Source: Candidatus Aenigmatarchaeota archaeon (lineage in GTDB: Archaea > Aenigmatarchaeota > Aenigmatarchaeia > GW2011-AR5 > WALA01). From it: 14,957 bases of DNA. Position 1 is the first letter of the stretch, and each line of letters opens with the position of its first letter. Below are positions 1 to 5,957 of this stretch, piece by piece. Below the pieces are notes generated by a model. The model was not told the origin of the DNA. It did no database searches and was given only the letters and a program-made list of their open reading frames with translations. The translations under genes were made by a program, and so were the position numbers. The stretch covers positions 1 through 14,957 of the forward strand of contig WALQ01000020.1 in the NCBI GenBank assembly GCA_015522745.1, in the 5' to 3' direction.

Positions 1-130
1 CGAGCGTGCCGTTTTGTATTATGTAATTTGATTTTATGTAAGAATCAAGGTATTGGGTTGAGATTGAGAACGAGATATTGATAAGTGATAAAGTTACCAT
101 AATTAAAATTATATATCTACGATTTAACAT
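1..130 (-). CDS. Partial CDS: N-terminus of a secreted or membrane-anchored protein
   Basis: An open frame on the minus strand starts at ATG 130-128 and stays open to the window edge, giving 43 codons. The visible protein starts MLNRRYIILIMVTLSLINIS and continues with a serine/asparagine/tyrosine-rich stretch. A short basic start followed by a hydrophobic run (about residues 6-22) is a typical signal peptide or N-terminal anchor, so the product is probably exported. A purine-rich GGTGTGG lies just before the ATG (minus strand, about 133-140), and an AT-rich TATA-like stretch lies about 25 bases further upstream. Function cannot be assigned because only the leader is inside the window. It is divergent from NAD kinase. 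The main alternative is a chance open frame in AT-rich DNA. Confidence 0.55.
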   Translation of the reverse strand, partial: MLNRRYIILIMVTLSLINISFSISTQYLDSYIKSNYIIQNGTL

Positions 131-227
131 CCCCACACCTTTAATAATATTAAATTATCGTAATAAATTTAAATTCGTTGAGAGCTCATTTTTAAATTAA
201 TTCATTCCAAATACTTACGGTGATGTT
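131..227. promoter_or_regulatory. Divergent promoter region between the leftward gene and NAD kinase
   Basis: This AT-rich spacer separates two divergent starts. For NAD kinase, a TATA-like TTTTTAAATTAATTC lies at 190-204, about 26-30 bases before a start site near 222, so the leader would be only a few bases long. GGTGAT at 220-225 is a ribosome binding site just before ATG 228. On the minus strand an AT-rich stretch around 141-160 could serve the leftward gene. The assignments rest on spacing and composition only. Confidence 0.45.
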
Positions 228-1007
228 ATGAAAGTCATGGTCGTATCAAAGCCGAAAAAGAACGTTTTCAAAAAGGCGTCGGAGCTCGCCAAGAAGATAA
301 AGAACGTCGTGTTCGACCGAACGACCGGCGAGGCGCACGGCCTCCCGTGGAAGGAAATTGAGGATTTTCACGGCGACCTCATAATCACCGTTGGCGGCGA
401 CGGAACGTTCCTGTGGACGAGCCACAAAACGGCCGTCCCTATACTCCCACTGCGCGCGGAGGGCATAGGATTCCTCACGCGTGGCGACGTCGACGAAGTG
501 ATAAAGGATCCAAGGATAGTCACGGAAAAACGGTATAAGATAAGAAAGTATCCGCGCCTCAAAGTTTTCGGGGTCAACGCAACGAATGAGATAGTCATCA
601 CGCGCCCGAAGCCGTCGAAAATAATAAAGCTCTCAGTAACAATCGGCAATGAAACGTTCTCGTTCATGGGCGATGGACTCATTCTGTCAACTCCTCTCGG
701 TTCGACCGGGTACAACCTTTCCGTCGGCGGCTCTATAATATATCCAAAGCTCGACATTTTCTCGATAACACCGATCGCCCCGTTCAACTCGAGGATAAAG
801 CCGACTGTCGTTCCAATGGGAACCGATATGACAGTTGAACTCGAGAAAAACGACTGCTACGTCATAATAGACGGACACGTCGAGAAGTACATGAACCGTG
901 GCGACGAAATAAAAATCACGCGCGGCACTCCGTTGAAGCTCGCCGAGTTCAAGGAGCAGAATTTCTTCACAAAACTGAGAAAACTTATGTCCGACAAACG
1001 TTTTTAA
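228..1007 (+). CDS. nadK: NAD(+) kinase
   Basis: This 259-residue protein phosphorylates NAD to NADP, the cytosolic source of NADP(H). It has the family marks in order: GGDGT at residues 56-60 (phosphate-binding loop with the catalytic Asp), the LRAEGIGFLTR segment near 75-85, the NE motif near 120, GDG followed by TPLGSTGYNLS at 148-165, and DGH at 215-217 in the C-terminal beta-rich domain. Length is normal for archaeal members. The ATG at 228 is supported by GGTGAT immediately upstream. The last codons overlap the TATA box of the downstream tRNA-Ile. Its codons are visibly richer in G and C than those of, for example, the secretion ATPase at 2684-4351. Archaeal enzymes may use ATP or polyphosphate; the sequence does not tell which. 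Confidence 0.95.
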   Translation: MKVMVVSKPKKNVFKKASELAKKIKNVVFDRTTGEAHGLPWKEIEDFHGDLIITVGGDGTFLWTSHKTAVPILPLRAEGIGFLTRGDVDEVIKDPRIVTEKRYKIRKYPRLKVFGVNATNEIVITRPKPSKIIKLSVTIGNETFSFMGDGLILSTPLGSTGYNLSVGGSIIYPKLDIFSITPIAPFNSRIKPTVVPMGTDMTVELEKNDCYVIIDGHVEKYMNRGDEIKITRGTPLKLAEFKEQNFFTKLRKLMSDKRF

Positions 1008-1010
1008 ATT
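1001..1010 (+). promoter_or_regulatory. TATA-like element for tRNA-Ile
   Basis: TTTTTAAATT at 1001-1010 is centred about 29 bases before the first base of tRNA-Ile, the expected archaeal TATA distance. It overlaps the stop codon of NAD kinase (TAA 1005-1007), so the tRNA promoter is embedded in the end of the upstream gene. A second AT-rich run at 1018-1028 is too close to the tRNA to be its TATA box. Confidence 0.5.
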
Positions 1011-1034
1011 TGTCAACTTTATTTATTAGGAGAC

Positions 1035-1109
1035 GGGCCTGTAGCTTAGTCTGGTCAGAGCGCTACGCTGATAACGTAGAGGTCCCCGGTTCAAATCCGG
1101 GCAGGCCCA
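1035..1109 (+). tRNA. tRNA-Ile (anticodon GAU), no intron
   Basis: A 75-nt cloverleaf can be drawn. The acceptor stem is GGGCCTG (1035-1041) with CAGGCCC (1102-1108), and the discriminator base is A1109. The anticodon stem is CTACG (1063-1067) with CGTAG (1075-1079), around the loop CTGATAA with anticodon GAT at 1070-1072. The T-arm has a CCGG/CCGG core around TTCAAAT. CCA is not encoded. U54-U55 are present, as needed for Pus10 and TrmY, both encoded in this window. The 3' end is followed directly by the hairpin array. Confidence 0.96.
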
Positions 1110-1111
1110 CT

Positions 1112-1220
1112 CCTAAAGGACAACCTTGCGGTTTTCCTTTGAGGTTCATTTCTTTCCCTAAAGCTCTTTCTCGAGAGAAAGATCTTTATCAAGAGCTAAA
1201 GTAGAAAAGAACAAGTTCTT
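1112..1220. repeat. Proximal hairpins after tRNA-Ile
   Basis: Three inverted repeats sit between the tRNA and the main array. The first, at 1115-1140, pairs AAAGGA and AACC with GGTT and TCCTTT around TTGC, with one mismatch. The second has AGCTCTT (1162-1168) pairing with AAGAGCT (1191-1197), or alternatively an inner stem CTTTCTC (1166-1172) with GAGAAAG (1175-1181). The third pairs AAGAAC (1207-1212) with GTTCTT (1215-1220). They differ more from each other than the units after 1227 and may be decayed members of the same array. No protein-coding gene is supported here. Confidence 0.6.
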
Positions 1221-1226
1221 TACGAT

Positions 1227-1504
1227 AAAACGCTTTCTTTCAAGAAAGGGTTTTGCTAAAGCCCTTAAAGATTCTTGGATGAAACCTTCTTTTTAAGAAG
1301 GTTTCTCGGATAAAACCCTTTTTCTAAAAGGGTTTTGCTGAAGCCCTTTTCTAAAGGGCTTTTTTGAAGCGCTCTTCTTAAGAGGGCTTCTTAGAGAAAA
1401 TTTTCTTTCCGATGAAGACCTTTCTTCTTAAGAAAGGGCTTCTAAGAGGCTTTTCTGAAGGACCCAAAGAAAGTTTCGGCTGAAGCCCTTTTCTAAAGGG
1501 CTTC
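1227..1504. repeat. Tandem array of imperfect hairpin repeats
   Basis: At least six stem-loops of 9-12 bp follow each other, mostly with a 3-nt pyrimidine loop (TTT, TCT or CTT) and AA or TA at the loop edge. They are: 1227-1254 (AAAAC and CTTTCTT arms, one mismatch, 2-nt loop); 1281-1305 (arm GAAACCTTCTT, perfect 11 bp); 1312-1336 (arm AAAACCCTTTT, perfect 11 bp); 1341-1361 (arm AAGCCCTTT, perfect 9 bp); 1366-1390 (GAAGC-CTCTT, one G/G mismatch); 1414-1442 (GAAG-CCTTTCTT, one A/G mismatch); 1482-1504 (arm GAAGCCCTTT, perfect 10 bp). A short palindrome lies at 1395-1406, and 1443-1480 looks like a decayed unit. Linkers repeat GATGAA, GATAAAA or GCTGAAG. Arm sequences differ between units, yet each pairs with its own partner. 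There are no spacers, so this is not CRISPR. It fills the gap between convergent tRNA-Ile and PAP2 genes. A structured RNA, bidirectional 3'-end signal or protein-binding DNA array are all possible. Confidence 0.85.
1341..1365 (+). terminator. Terminator-like hairpin followed by T run
   Basis: The 9-bp hairpin at 1341-1361 (arm AAGCCCTTT, loop TCT) runs into six T residues at 1360-1365, resembling a bacterial intrinsic terminator. Archaeal termination mainly needs T runs, so this could end plus-strand transcripts from tRNA-Ile. It is also one unit of the hairpin array, so the resemblance may be incidental. Confidence 0.35.
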
Positions 1505-1930
1505 TCCGATGAAAATCCCAATCAACGACCCGACGACAACATCAAGAACGTGGTGGAATCCGAAATACACGCGCGACTCTGCCACGAGAAATGCCACAAG
1601 AAAGACCGCGAGCTCAAGCGCCCTGCCATCGTGTGTCTTCGTGTTTATCTCCTTTGCAAGAACGCAGGCGATGGCAAACGCCACGGCGGAGTGCGAACTT
1701 GGAAACGAATAATCGATTATGTGCGTGAATGGAATGTAAAGCACGCGGTTGTACGGGCGTGACTCACGGACGATGAATTTGAGCGCAAACGTGATCACCC
1801 AAGAAACGATTATGGCAAGCGTGACGTCCTTTGCGATTTTGTACTTTTTGACCGCTATTAGAGAGACGAGTATGGCAGCGAGCGCCAGAAACGCAATCGG
1901 ACCTGTTGTGTACATCATGCAATCACACAT
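1493..1930 (-). CDS. PAP2-family membrane phosphatase
   Basis: This is a small integral-membrane phosphatase of the PAP2 superfamily, which removes phosphate from lipid or polyprenyl (di)phosphates. With the ATG at 1930-1928 the protein has 145 residues and several hydrophobic helices. The three motifs are complete: K51 with R58-P59 (KFIVRESRP), P77-S-S-H80, and S119-R120-x5-H126-x3-D130. Polyprenyl diphosphate recycling for glycan or lipid synthesis is a likely role, but substrates cannot be told from sequence. The chosen start overlaps the archease stop by 8 nt (ATGTGTGA), typical of coupled genes; an ATG six codons upstream is also open. The last codons, GAA GCC CTT TAG, are the left half of the final hairpin of the adjacent array, so the gene ends inside a repeat. 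Confidence 0.88.
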   Translation of the reverse strand: MCDCMMYTTGPIAFLALAAILVSLIAVKKYKIAKDVTLAIIVSWVITFALKFIVRESRPYNRVLYIPFTHIIDYSFPSSHSAVAFAIACVLAKEINTKTHDGRALELAVFLVAFLVAESRVYFGFHHVLDVVVGSLIGIFIGEAL

Positions 1931-2333
1931 CCAAAACGAACGTCGCACGCCATTTCACGTCGTGCACGACTTTCAACTTGTGGTACGTGCACGATTTCAC
2001 GTCGTGCTTTGAGCTCGTCGTCGAGGAAAACGTCTGTCCACACCCATCGGCAGTCAATTCGTACCCACCATCATTTTTGTCAACGTTAACGTCAAACGAC
2101 GCGAAAAAAAAGTTCTCCGCGTCTTTGAGGTAGATGAGCTCATTCAACCACGAAAAGAGAAGACCCTCGAGCGTTTTAGAAGATGTTTTAATTGTTCTAT
2201 GCTTCAAGCACTTGACGTTCCCGACCATGAAGCGCTCGAGCGCGACGCCACACTCTTCGAAAAGTCCGTTCAACGTGTCGCTTTCGACCTCGACAGCCGC
2301 GTCAGCGGTGGCCCAGTCGTCAAATTTGTACAT
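1923..2333 (-). CDS. Archease (RtcB tRNA ligase cofactor)
   Basis: Archease binds calcium and activates the RtcB RNA ligase, which seals tRNA exons after intron removal. The 136-residue protein fits the family in length and order: an N-terminal DDWATADAAVEV in place of the usual DHTAD motif, an amphipathic helix with LFEECGVALERFMV, the LLFSWLNELIYLKD segment near residues 79-92, the TYHKL motif near 117-121, and a C-terminal VLDV ending in the metal-binding Asp. The usual His in DHTAD is replaced by Trp here. The gene leads a two-gene minus-strand operon with PAP2. It starts divergently from S26e. An intron-containing initiator tRNA occurs elsewhere in this window, giving the splicing machinery a substrate. 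Confidence 0.88.
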   Translation of the reverse strand: MYKFDDWATADAAVEVESDTLNGLFEECGVALERFMVGNVKCLKHRTIKTSSKTLEGLLFSWLNELIYLKDAENFFFASFDVNVDKNDGGYELTADGCGQTFSSTTSSKHDVKSCTYHKLKVVHDVKWRATFVLDV

Positions 2334-2388
2334 GACATTAAGTTTAAAAAGAAGTTATTTAAAATTAAATGGAAATTATTTAGTAGAG
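2334..2388. promoter_or_regulatory. Divergent promoter region archease / S26e
   Basis: This 55-bp AT-rich spacer lies between two divergent starts. TTTAAAATTAAAT at about 2358-2370 is centred some 25 bases before the GTG at 2389 and could drive a leaderless S26e transcript. On the minus strand, TTTTTAAAC lies about 15-20 bases before the archease ATG, and further AT-rich sequence gives alternative boxes. Exact transcription starts cannot be read. Confidence 0.4.
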
Positions 2389-2679
2389 GTGGTAGTTATT
2401 TCAGCGCCATATAAAAGAACGTACGACCATACAAAATCGCGCGGGCATGAAAAGATGGTCCGTTGTGCATTCTGTGGAAAACTTGTCCCAAGATACAAGG
2501 CAATAGTCATAAAGCGGGGTTTCCATCTTGATAAGACAATTATGAAATCCGTTGATAAGAGATTTGTTAGTCAAGTGGAACACAAGATGTATGTGTGCCC
2601 GAGTTGTGCAAGATTCAGAGGAATAGTCCAAATAGGCAAGTCGAGAAAATCAAGAACACCTCAAAAAAGGCGAGGGTAG
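2389..2679 (+). CDS. rps26e: Small-subunit ribosomal protein eS26 (S26e)
   Basis: S26e binds near the mRNA exit channel of the 30S subunit. The core matches the family: a basic GRGH-like stretch (SRGHEK), CAFC and CPSC forming a zinc ribbon about 50 residues apart, LVPRYKAI directly after the first pair (compare CVPKDKAI in eukaryotes), an acidic/hydrophobic middle, and a basic tail ending KSRKSRTPQKRRG. The start is uncertain, since no ATG precedes the conserved region. GTG 2389 is chosen because it is in frame and sits about 25 bases after a TATA-like box. ATT 2398, preceded by GAGGTGGT, is an alternative. With GTG the protein has 96 residues. The stop is 4 nt before the secretion ATPase start, so the two are probably cotranscribed. 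S26e is not universal in archaea, which makes it a useful lineage marker. Confidence 0.85.
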   Translation: MVVISAPYKRTYDHTKSRGHEKMVRCAFCGKLVPRYKAIVIKRGFHLDKTIMKSVDKRFVSQVEHKMYVCPSCARFRGIVQIGKSRKSRTPQKRRG

Positions 2680-2683
2680 TCGA

Positions 2684-4351
2684 ATGCTCGACTTTTTTAA
2701 ATTGTTTGGGAAGAAAAAAAAGAATAAACATGTAATATCAGGGACTCGAGCATCGCAGCTTTTGTCGTCCATGACCGGAAAAAAAGTTAATATCCAGTAC
2801 GAAGATAACATAAAACTCGATTCAAGATTTCCAAAATTCTCAATAAAGCAAAATCCACATATCATATCCTTACCTGACATAAAAGAAAAGAAAATCGTGC
2901 GTTATCCACTGATAGAACCTTATGCGTATGCATCCATAAACTGGAATCCTATTTCTGATGAAATAATTTACAATGTTGTCGAACCTATCTTGGCACCAGA
3001 AGAAAAGAAAATGTTCAAAAAAATACGTGAAGGACTGATACAGGTAATAGATGTCAGTTTGTCAAAAATAAAACAGAACACGACATTGATAAAGTATCTG
3101 GAGTCAAAGGTCCAGTATGTAATAAAGGAATACAACATGAAAATGACGCCGGTTCAGTATTTGAGGATAATGTACTATGTTTACAGGGACTTTGTTGGAC
3201 TCAATAGAATAGAACCGCTCATGTATGATCCAAACATCGAAGATATTGGTGTTGATGGCGTCAACATTCCCGCCTATATAGTCCATAGAAAATACGGCTC
3301 CATAAGAACAAACATAGTTTTTGACGATGAAGAGGAGCTCCGTGAATTTGTCATAAAACTCGCTGAGAAATGCGACAGGTACATAAGTTATGCAGAACCG
3401 CTTTTAGACGGAGCTCTGCCGGACGGTTCTCGTGTGCAGGCATCACTTGCAAACGATGTCACAACAAAGGGTCCCACATTCTCAATAAGAAAATTCAAGG
3501 AAATTCCTTTCACGCCAATTGAAATGATAAAAGATGGCACGTTGTCATCGGAAATGCTTGCGTACTTATGGTTCATCGTTGAAAATGGGCAGAACATACT
3601 CGTGTGCGGTGGTGTATCAACGGGGAAGACAACTTTATTGAACGCAATATCACTTTTCATACCGCCGGAAGCAAAAATCGTTTCCATAGAAGACACACGT
3701 GAGCTCAATCTCCCGCACGAAAATTGGATACCATCTGTTGCAAGACTCGGATTTGGTGGGTCAAGTGTTGGGGAAGTATCAATGTTCGATCTCTTAAAAG
3801 AATCATTCAGACAGAATCCAGATTACATAATCGTCGGGGAAGTCAGGGGAAAAGAAGCGTACATATTATTCCAAGCCATGTCATCAGGTCATCCGTCATT
3901 GGCAACTATGCATGGTGGTTCTACGGATGCTATTTTAAAACGTCTAGAGACCCCACCAATAGAACTCCCCATCGGACTTTTGGAGGCACTTGATATAATC
4001 ATAATAATGGTTCACGCTCGTGAAAAGGGAAAGTCTGCGCGCCGATTGAAAGAAATAGACGAAATACGTTCCATAGATTCTGAGAATGGGAAAGCAAATT
4101 ACACTCGCGTGTTCAATTGGGTACCATCAACAGACTCATTTGAATATTCTGGTTCATCTTGGGTTCTCAACAAAATTTCAAAAGAAAGGGGACTTTCATT
4201 GATGGAAATAAATACGGAGCTCACCAGGAGAAAGAAATTTATCAACTGGATGGTTGAATCCGATATAATAGAAATGGAAAAGATAACAAAATTCATAAAG
4301 TCTTACTACAAGGATAAGAAGAGCATCATGAACCTTATAGAAAAATCCTAA
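2684..4351 (+). CDS. Type II/IV secretion ATPase (archaellum/type IV pilus, ArlI/TadA-like)
   Basis: This cytosolic hexameric ATPase (555 residues) of the GspE/VirB11/ArlI superfamily powers assembly of type IV pilus-like filaments. Motifs in order are: LPDGSR at 245-250, Walker A GGVSTGKTT at 309-317, the Asp box IEDTREL at 335-341, Walker B region with YIIVGEVRGKEA at 381-392, and the His box TMHGGS at 408-413. The N-terminal 240 residues are the usual substrate- or membrane-binding part. In most archaea this gene is followed by a TadC/ArlJ polytopic membrane partner, but none is adjacent here. Instead it follows S26e by 4 nt and ends convergently, overlapping HerA by 4 bp. Pilin or archaellin genes are not in the window, so the filament type is open. 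Confidence 0.93.
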   Translation: MLDFFKLFGKKKKNKHVISGTRASQLLSSMTGKKVNIQYEDNIKLDSRFPKFSIKQNPHIISLPDIKEKKIVRYPLIEPYAYASINWNPISDEIIYNVVEPILAPEEKKMFKKIREGLIQVIDVSLSKIKQNTTLIKYLESKVQYVIKEYNMKMTPVQYLRIMYYVYRDFVGLNRIEPLMYDPNIEDIGVDGVNIPAYIVHRKYGSIRTNIVFDDEEELREFVIKLAEKCDRYISYAEPLLDGALPDGSRVQASLANDVTTKGPTFSIRKFKEIPFTPIEMIKDGTLSSEMLAYLWFIVENGQNILVCGGVSTGKTTLLNAISLFIPPEAKIVSIEDTRELNLPHENWIPSVARLGFGGSSVGEVSMFDLLKESFRQNPDYIIVGEVRGKEAYILFQAMSSGHPSLATMHGGSTDAILKRLETPPIELPIGLLEALDIIIIMVHAREKGKSARRLKEIDEIRSIDSENGKANYTRVFNWVPSTDSFEYSGSSWVLNKISKERGLSLMEINTELTRRKKFINWMVESDIIEMEKITKFIKSYYKDKKSIMNLIEKS

Positions 4352-5604
4352 AATTCCTTCCGATCTATGGCAAGGGGGCTCGATCCTGCATGCCATGATT
4401 GTCTTGGGCGAACTTGAATTTTGTAAAGTCGTTCGGAATTATCATCAAGAACGAGTGCAACACCTTTCATTCTTGGCAAATCGTTCAAGTATTTTTCTAT
4501 GTCAAACAGCATGTACGTTTGCATTATCGCCTTAAGCGCCTCTATATCGGACTTTGCGGTAAGTCGGTGGGAAATTATCAAGTCGCTCTGCGCTATGACG
4601 TCCGGATGGAGTTTGTTCGGTCGCTGGGTGGCGAATATCGTTGAAACTCCTGGTTGGCGGCCTTCCTTGACAATCCTCAAAAGTATGTCAGAAGAGGCAA
4701 CCTTTCCCACGTTCGGAACGAAGTTGTGCGCCTCGTCTATTATGACCCAGCAAAGTGGAACTCGCTTTATGTCCTCGTTCTCAACCTTGGCCATCTCTTC
4801 CTGGCGGCGTGCCTTTATCCTGTCCTCAAGGACTTTCTTGAGCACGATTGAAACGAGAAGCGTGCGCACGTTCGAAGGCGTCATGGACACGTCAAGCACA
4901 GTCGACTTCTCCGATTCAAGTATGGTTGGCATTTTCGTCTCTCCGAATATGCCCCACATCTTAGCTGCAATGAATCTGTTTTCAAGTGCGAGCTTTTCGT
5001 TGTCGAAACCCTCCTCTGTGTGTATCTCATTTATTATGTCATCTATTGAAAATGAGTCTTTTGATTTTTTCATCCTCGTTATGACGCGTTCGAGAAGTAT
5101 TCCCAACGGATCATTCATTCCGATTCCAAAAACGTAGAGCCAGTCGTCTGGGGCGAGCTGTGACGCCGATACTGAAAACGTGCCGTCGAAATTCACACCA
5201 GCTTTTTCAAAAAGTTCCTTCTGGCCAAACGGAACGTAAACCTTCACGTCAATTCCCATGGGCTCAAGACCCCACTTCTTGAGAAGGTCTCGGTCATCTT
5301 CATTTGGGTACTTCATCGTCCAGAATATTCCTTGCGTGTCTATGATAAGTGAACATAAATTCTTGCGTATATCCTTTCTAACTTTCTTGAGCTCTTCAAC
5401 CAGAACACCAAGCGTGTAACTCTTCCCGCCACCACGTTTGCCACAAACTATCATGCAATGAGGCCGAAGAGCATCGATGAGTATTGGAGATGTTAAATGC
5501 GCATCTTCGCCTGTACCGACTATGTGTTTTCCCACTCTCAATGTCCCAATCTTTTCGAACTTTTCAAGATCTTTAAAGTCACGACCAACAACGATATCAG
5601 GCAT
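4348..5604 (-). CDS. HerA-like (DUF87) hexameric ATPase
   Basis: This 418-residue ATPase belongs to the HerA/FtsK superfamily, DNA-translocating motors that often act with the NurA nuclease in end resection. The N-terminus (residues 1-40) is a short HAS-barrel-like beta region. Walker A is GKRGGGKS at 55-62, Walker B is WVIIDEAHNF at 286-295, and the conserved EGRQPGVSTIFATQRP lies at 314-329, followed by SHRLT near 345-349. ATG 5604-5602 is preceded by AAAGTGATGTA, which contains a GTGAT ribosome-binding-site-like motif. It is convergent with the secretion ATPase and divergent from the OB-fold gene. No nurA, mre11 or rad50 is adjacent, so it may be a HerA paralogue with another partner. Membership in the family is certain; its role in repair is an inference. 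Confidence 0.92.
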   Translation of the reverse strand: MPDIVVGRDFKDLEKFEKIGTLRVGKHIVGTGEDAHLTSPILIDALRPHCMIVCGKRGGGKSYTLGVLVEELKKVRKDIRKNLCSLIIDTQGIFWTMKYPNEDDRDLLKKWGLEPMGIDVKVYVPFGQKELFEKAGVNFDGTFSVSASQLAPDDWLYVFGIGMNDPLGILLERVITRMKKSKDSFSIDDIINEIHTEEGFDNEKLALENRFIAAKMWGIFGETKMPTILESEKSTVLDVSMTPSNVRTLLVSIVLKKVLEDRIKARRQEEMAKVENEDIKRVPLCWVIIDEAHNFVPNVGKVASSDILLRIVKEGRQPGVSTIFATQRPNKLHPDVIAQSDLIISHRLTAKSDIEALKAIMQTYMLFDIEKYLNDLPRMKGVALVLDDNSERLYKIQVRPRQSWHAGSSPLAIDRKEF

Positions 5605-5657
5605 TACATCACTTTATATATTTTTTATCGATAAATTAAATACTTTTGGTGATGAGA
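5605..5657. promoter_or_regulatory. Divergent promoter region HerA / OB-fold gene
   Basis: This 53-bp AT-rich spacer includes TATATATTTTTTATC-like sequence (about 5616-5630), placed 25-35 bases before the OB-fold start, and a TAATTTATCGA-like stretch on the minus strand placed about 26 bases before HerA. GGTGAT at 5649-5654 is the ribosome binding site for ATG 5658. Confidence 0.4.
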
Positions 5658-5957
5658 ATGAAAATTAGAGAACTCGTTGAAGGCATGAGAAATGTCAATG
5701 TTGAAGGTACAGTGACCGGTGTTGAAGACCCACGTGAAGTGAAGACAAAATTTGGGAAGACGTTCGTCATGAATGCAACCCTCGAAGATGACAGTGGAAA
5801 AATCACTATCACGTTCTGGGGAGACGATGCACTTAAGATTAAAGAAGGAATGAAAATTAAAATAGAGAACGGATACATAAGGGTTTGGAATGGTGTGTCT
5901 CAACTCTCAGTCGGAAAATTCGGAAAGCTCACAATTCTATCAAAGCAAGAAGAATAG
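5658..5957 (+). CDS. Small OB-fold nucleic-acid-binding protein (RPA/SSB-like)
   Basis: This 99-residue protein is a single OB fold. It has the RPA/SSB-like pattern of strands: NVEGTVTGVEDPREVKTK, then FVMNATLEDDSGKITITFWGDDA, then IKEGMKIKIENGYIRVWNGV and a final strand LSVGKFGKLTIL. Short archaeal stand-alone proteins of this sort bind single-stranded DNA or RNA, or resemble an RPA subunit or nucleic-acid-binding OB domain. The exact role cannot be set. ATG 5658 is chosen because GGTGAT lies 4 nt upstream; ATG 5652 is also in frame. It is divergent from the HerA-like motor gene, a plausible partner in DNA metabolism. Its 3' end overlaps the convergent M50 protease gene by 18 bp. Confidence 0.8.
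   Translation: MKIRELVEGMRNVNVEGTVTGVEDPREVKTKFGKTFVMNATLEDDSGKITITFWGDDALKIKEGMKIKIENGYIRVWNGVSQLSVGKFGKLTILSKQEE

Noticed and set aside
1010..1204. A 64-codon open frame on the plus strand across tRNA-Ile
   Set aside because: It reads through the complete tRNA and into the hairpin region; there is no ribosome binding site and no family resemblance.
1227..1504. CRISPR array
   Set aside because: Units lie close together at irregular distances of about 25-70 bp, differ in sequence and have no spacers; there are no cas genes in the window.
2134..2388. N-terminal extension of S26e back to the ATG at 2134
   Set aside because: That stretch is antisense to archease and has no S26e similarity; the ribosomal protein core begins only after 2398.
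4499..5137. A 212-codon open frame on the plus strand
   Set aside because: It lies wholly antisense to HerA, whose Walker motifs are intact; the antisense product is Ser-rich with no domain pattern.
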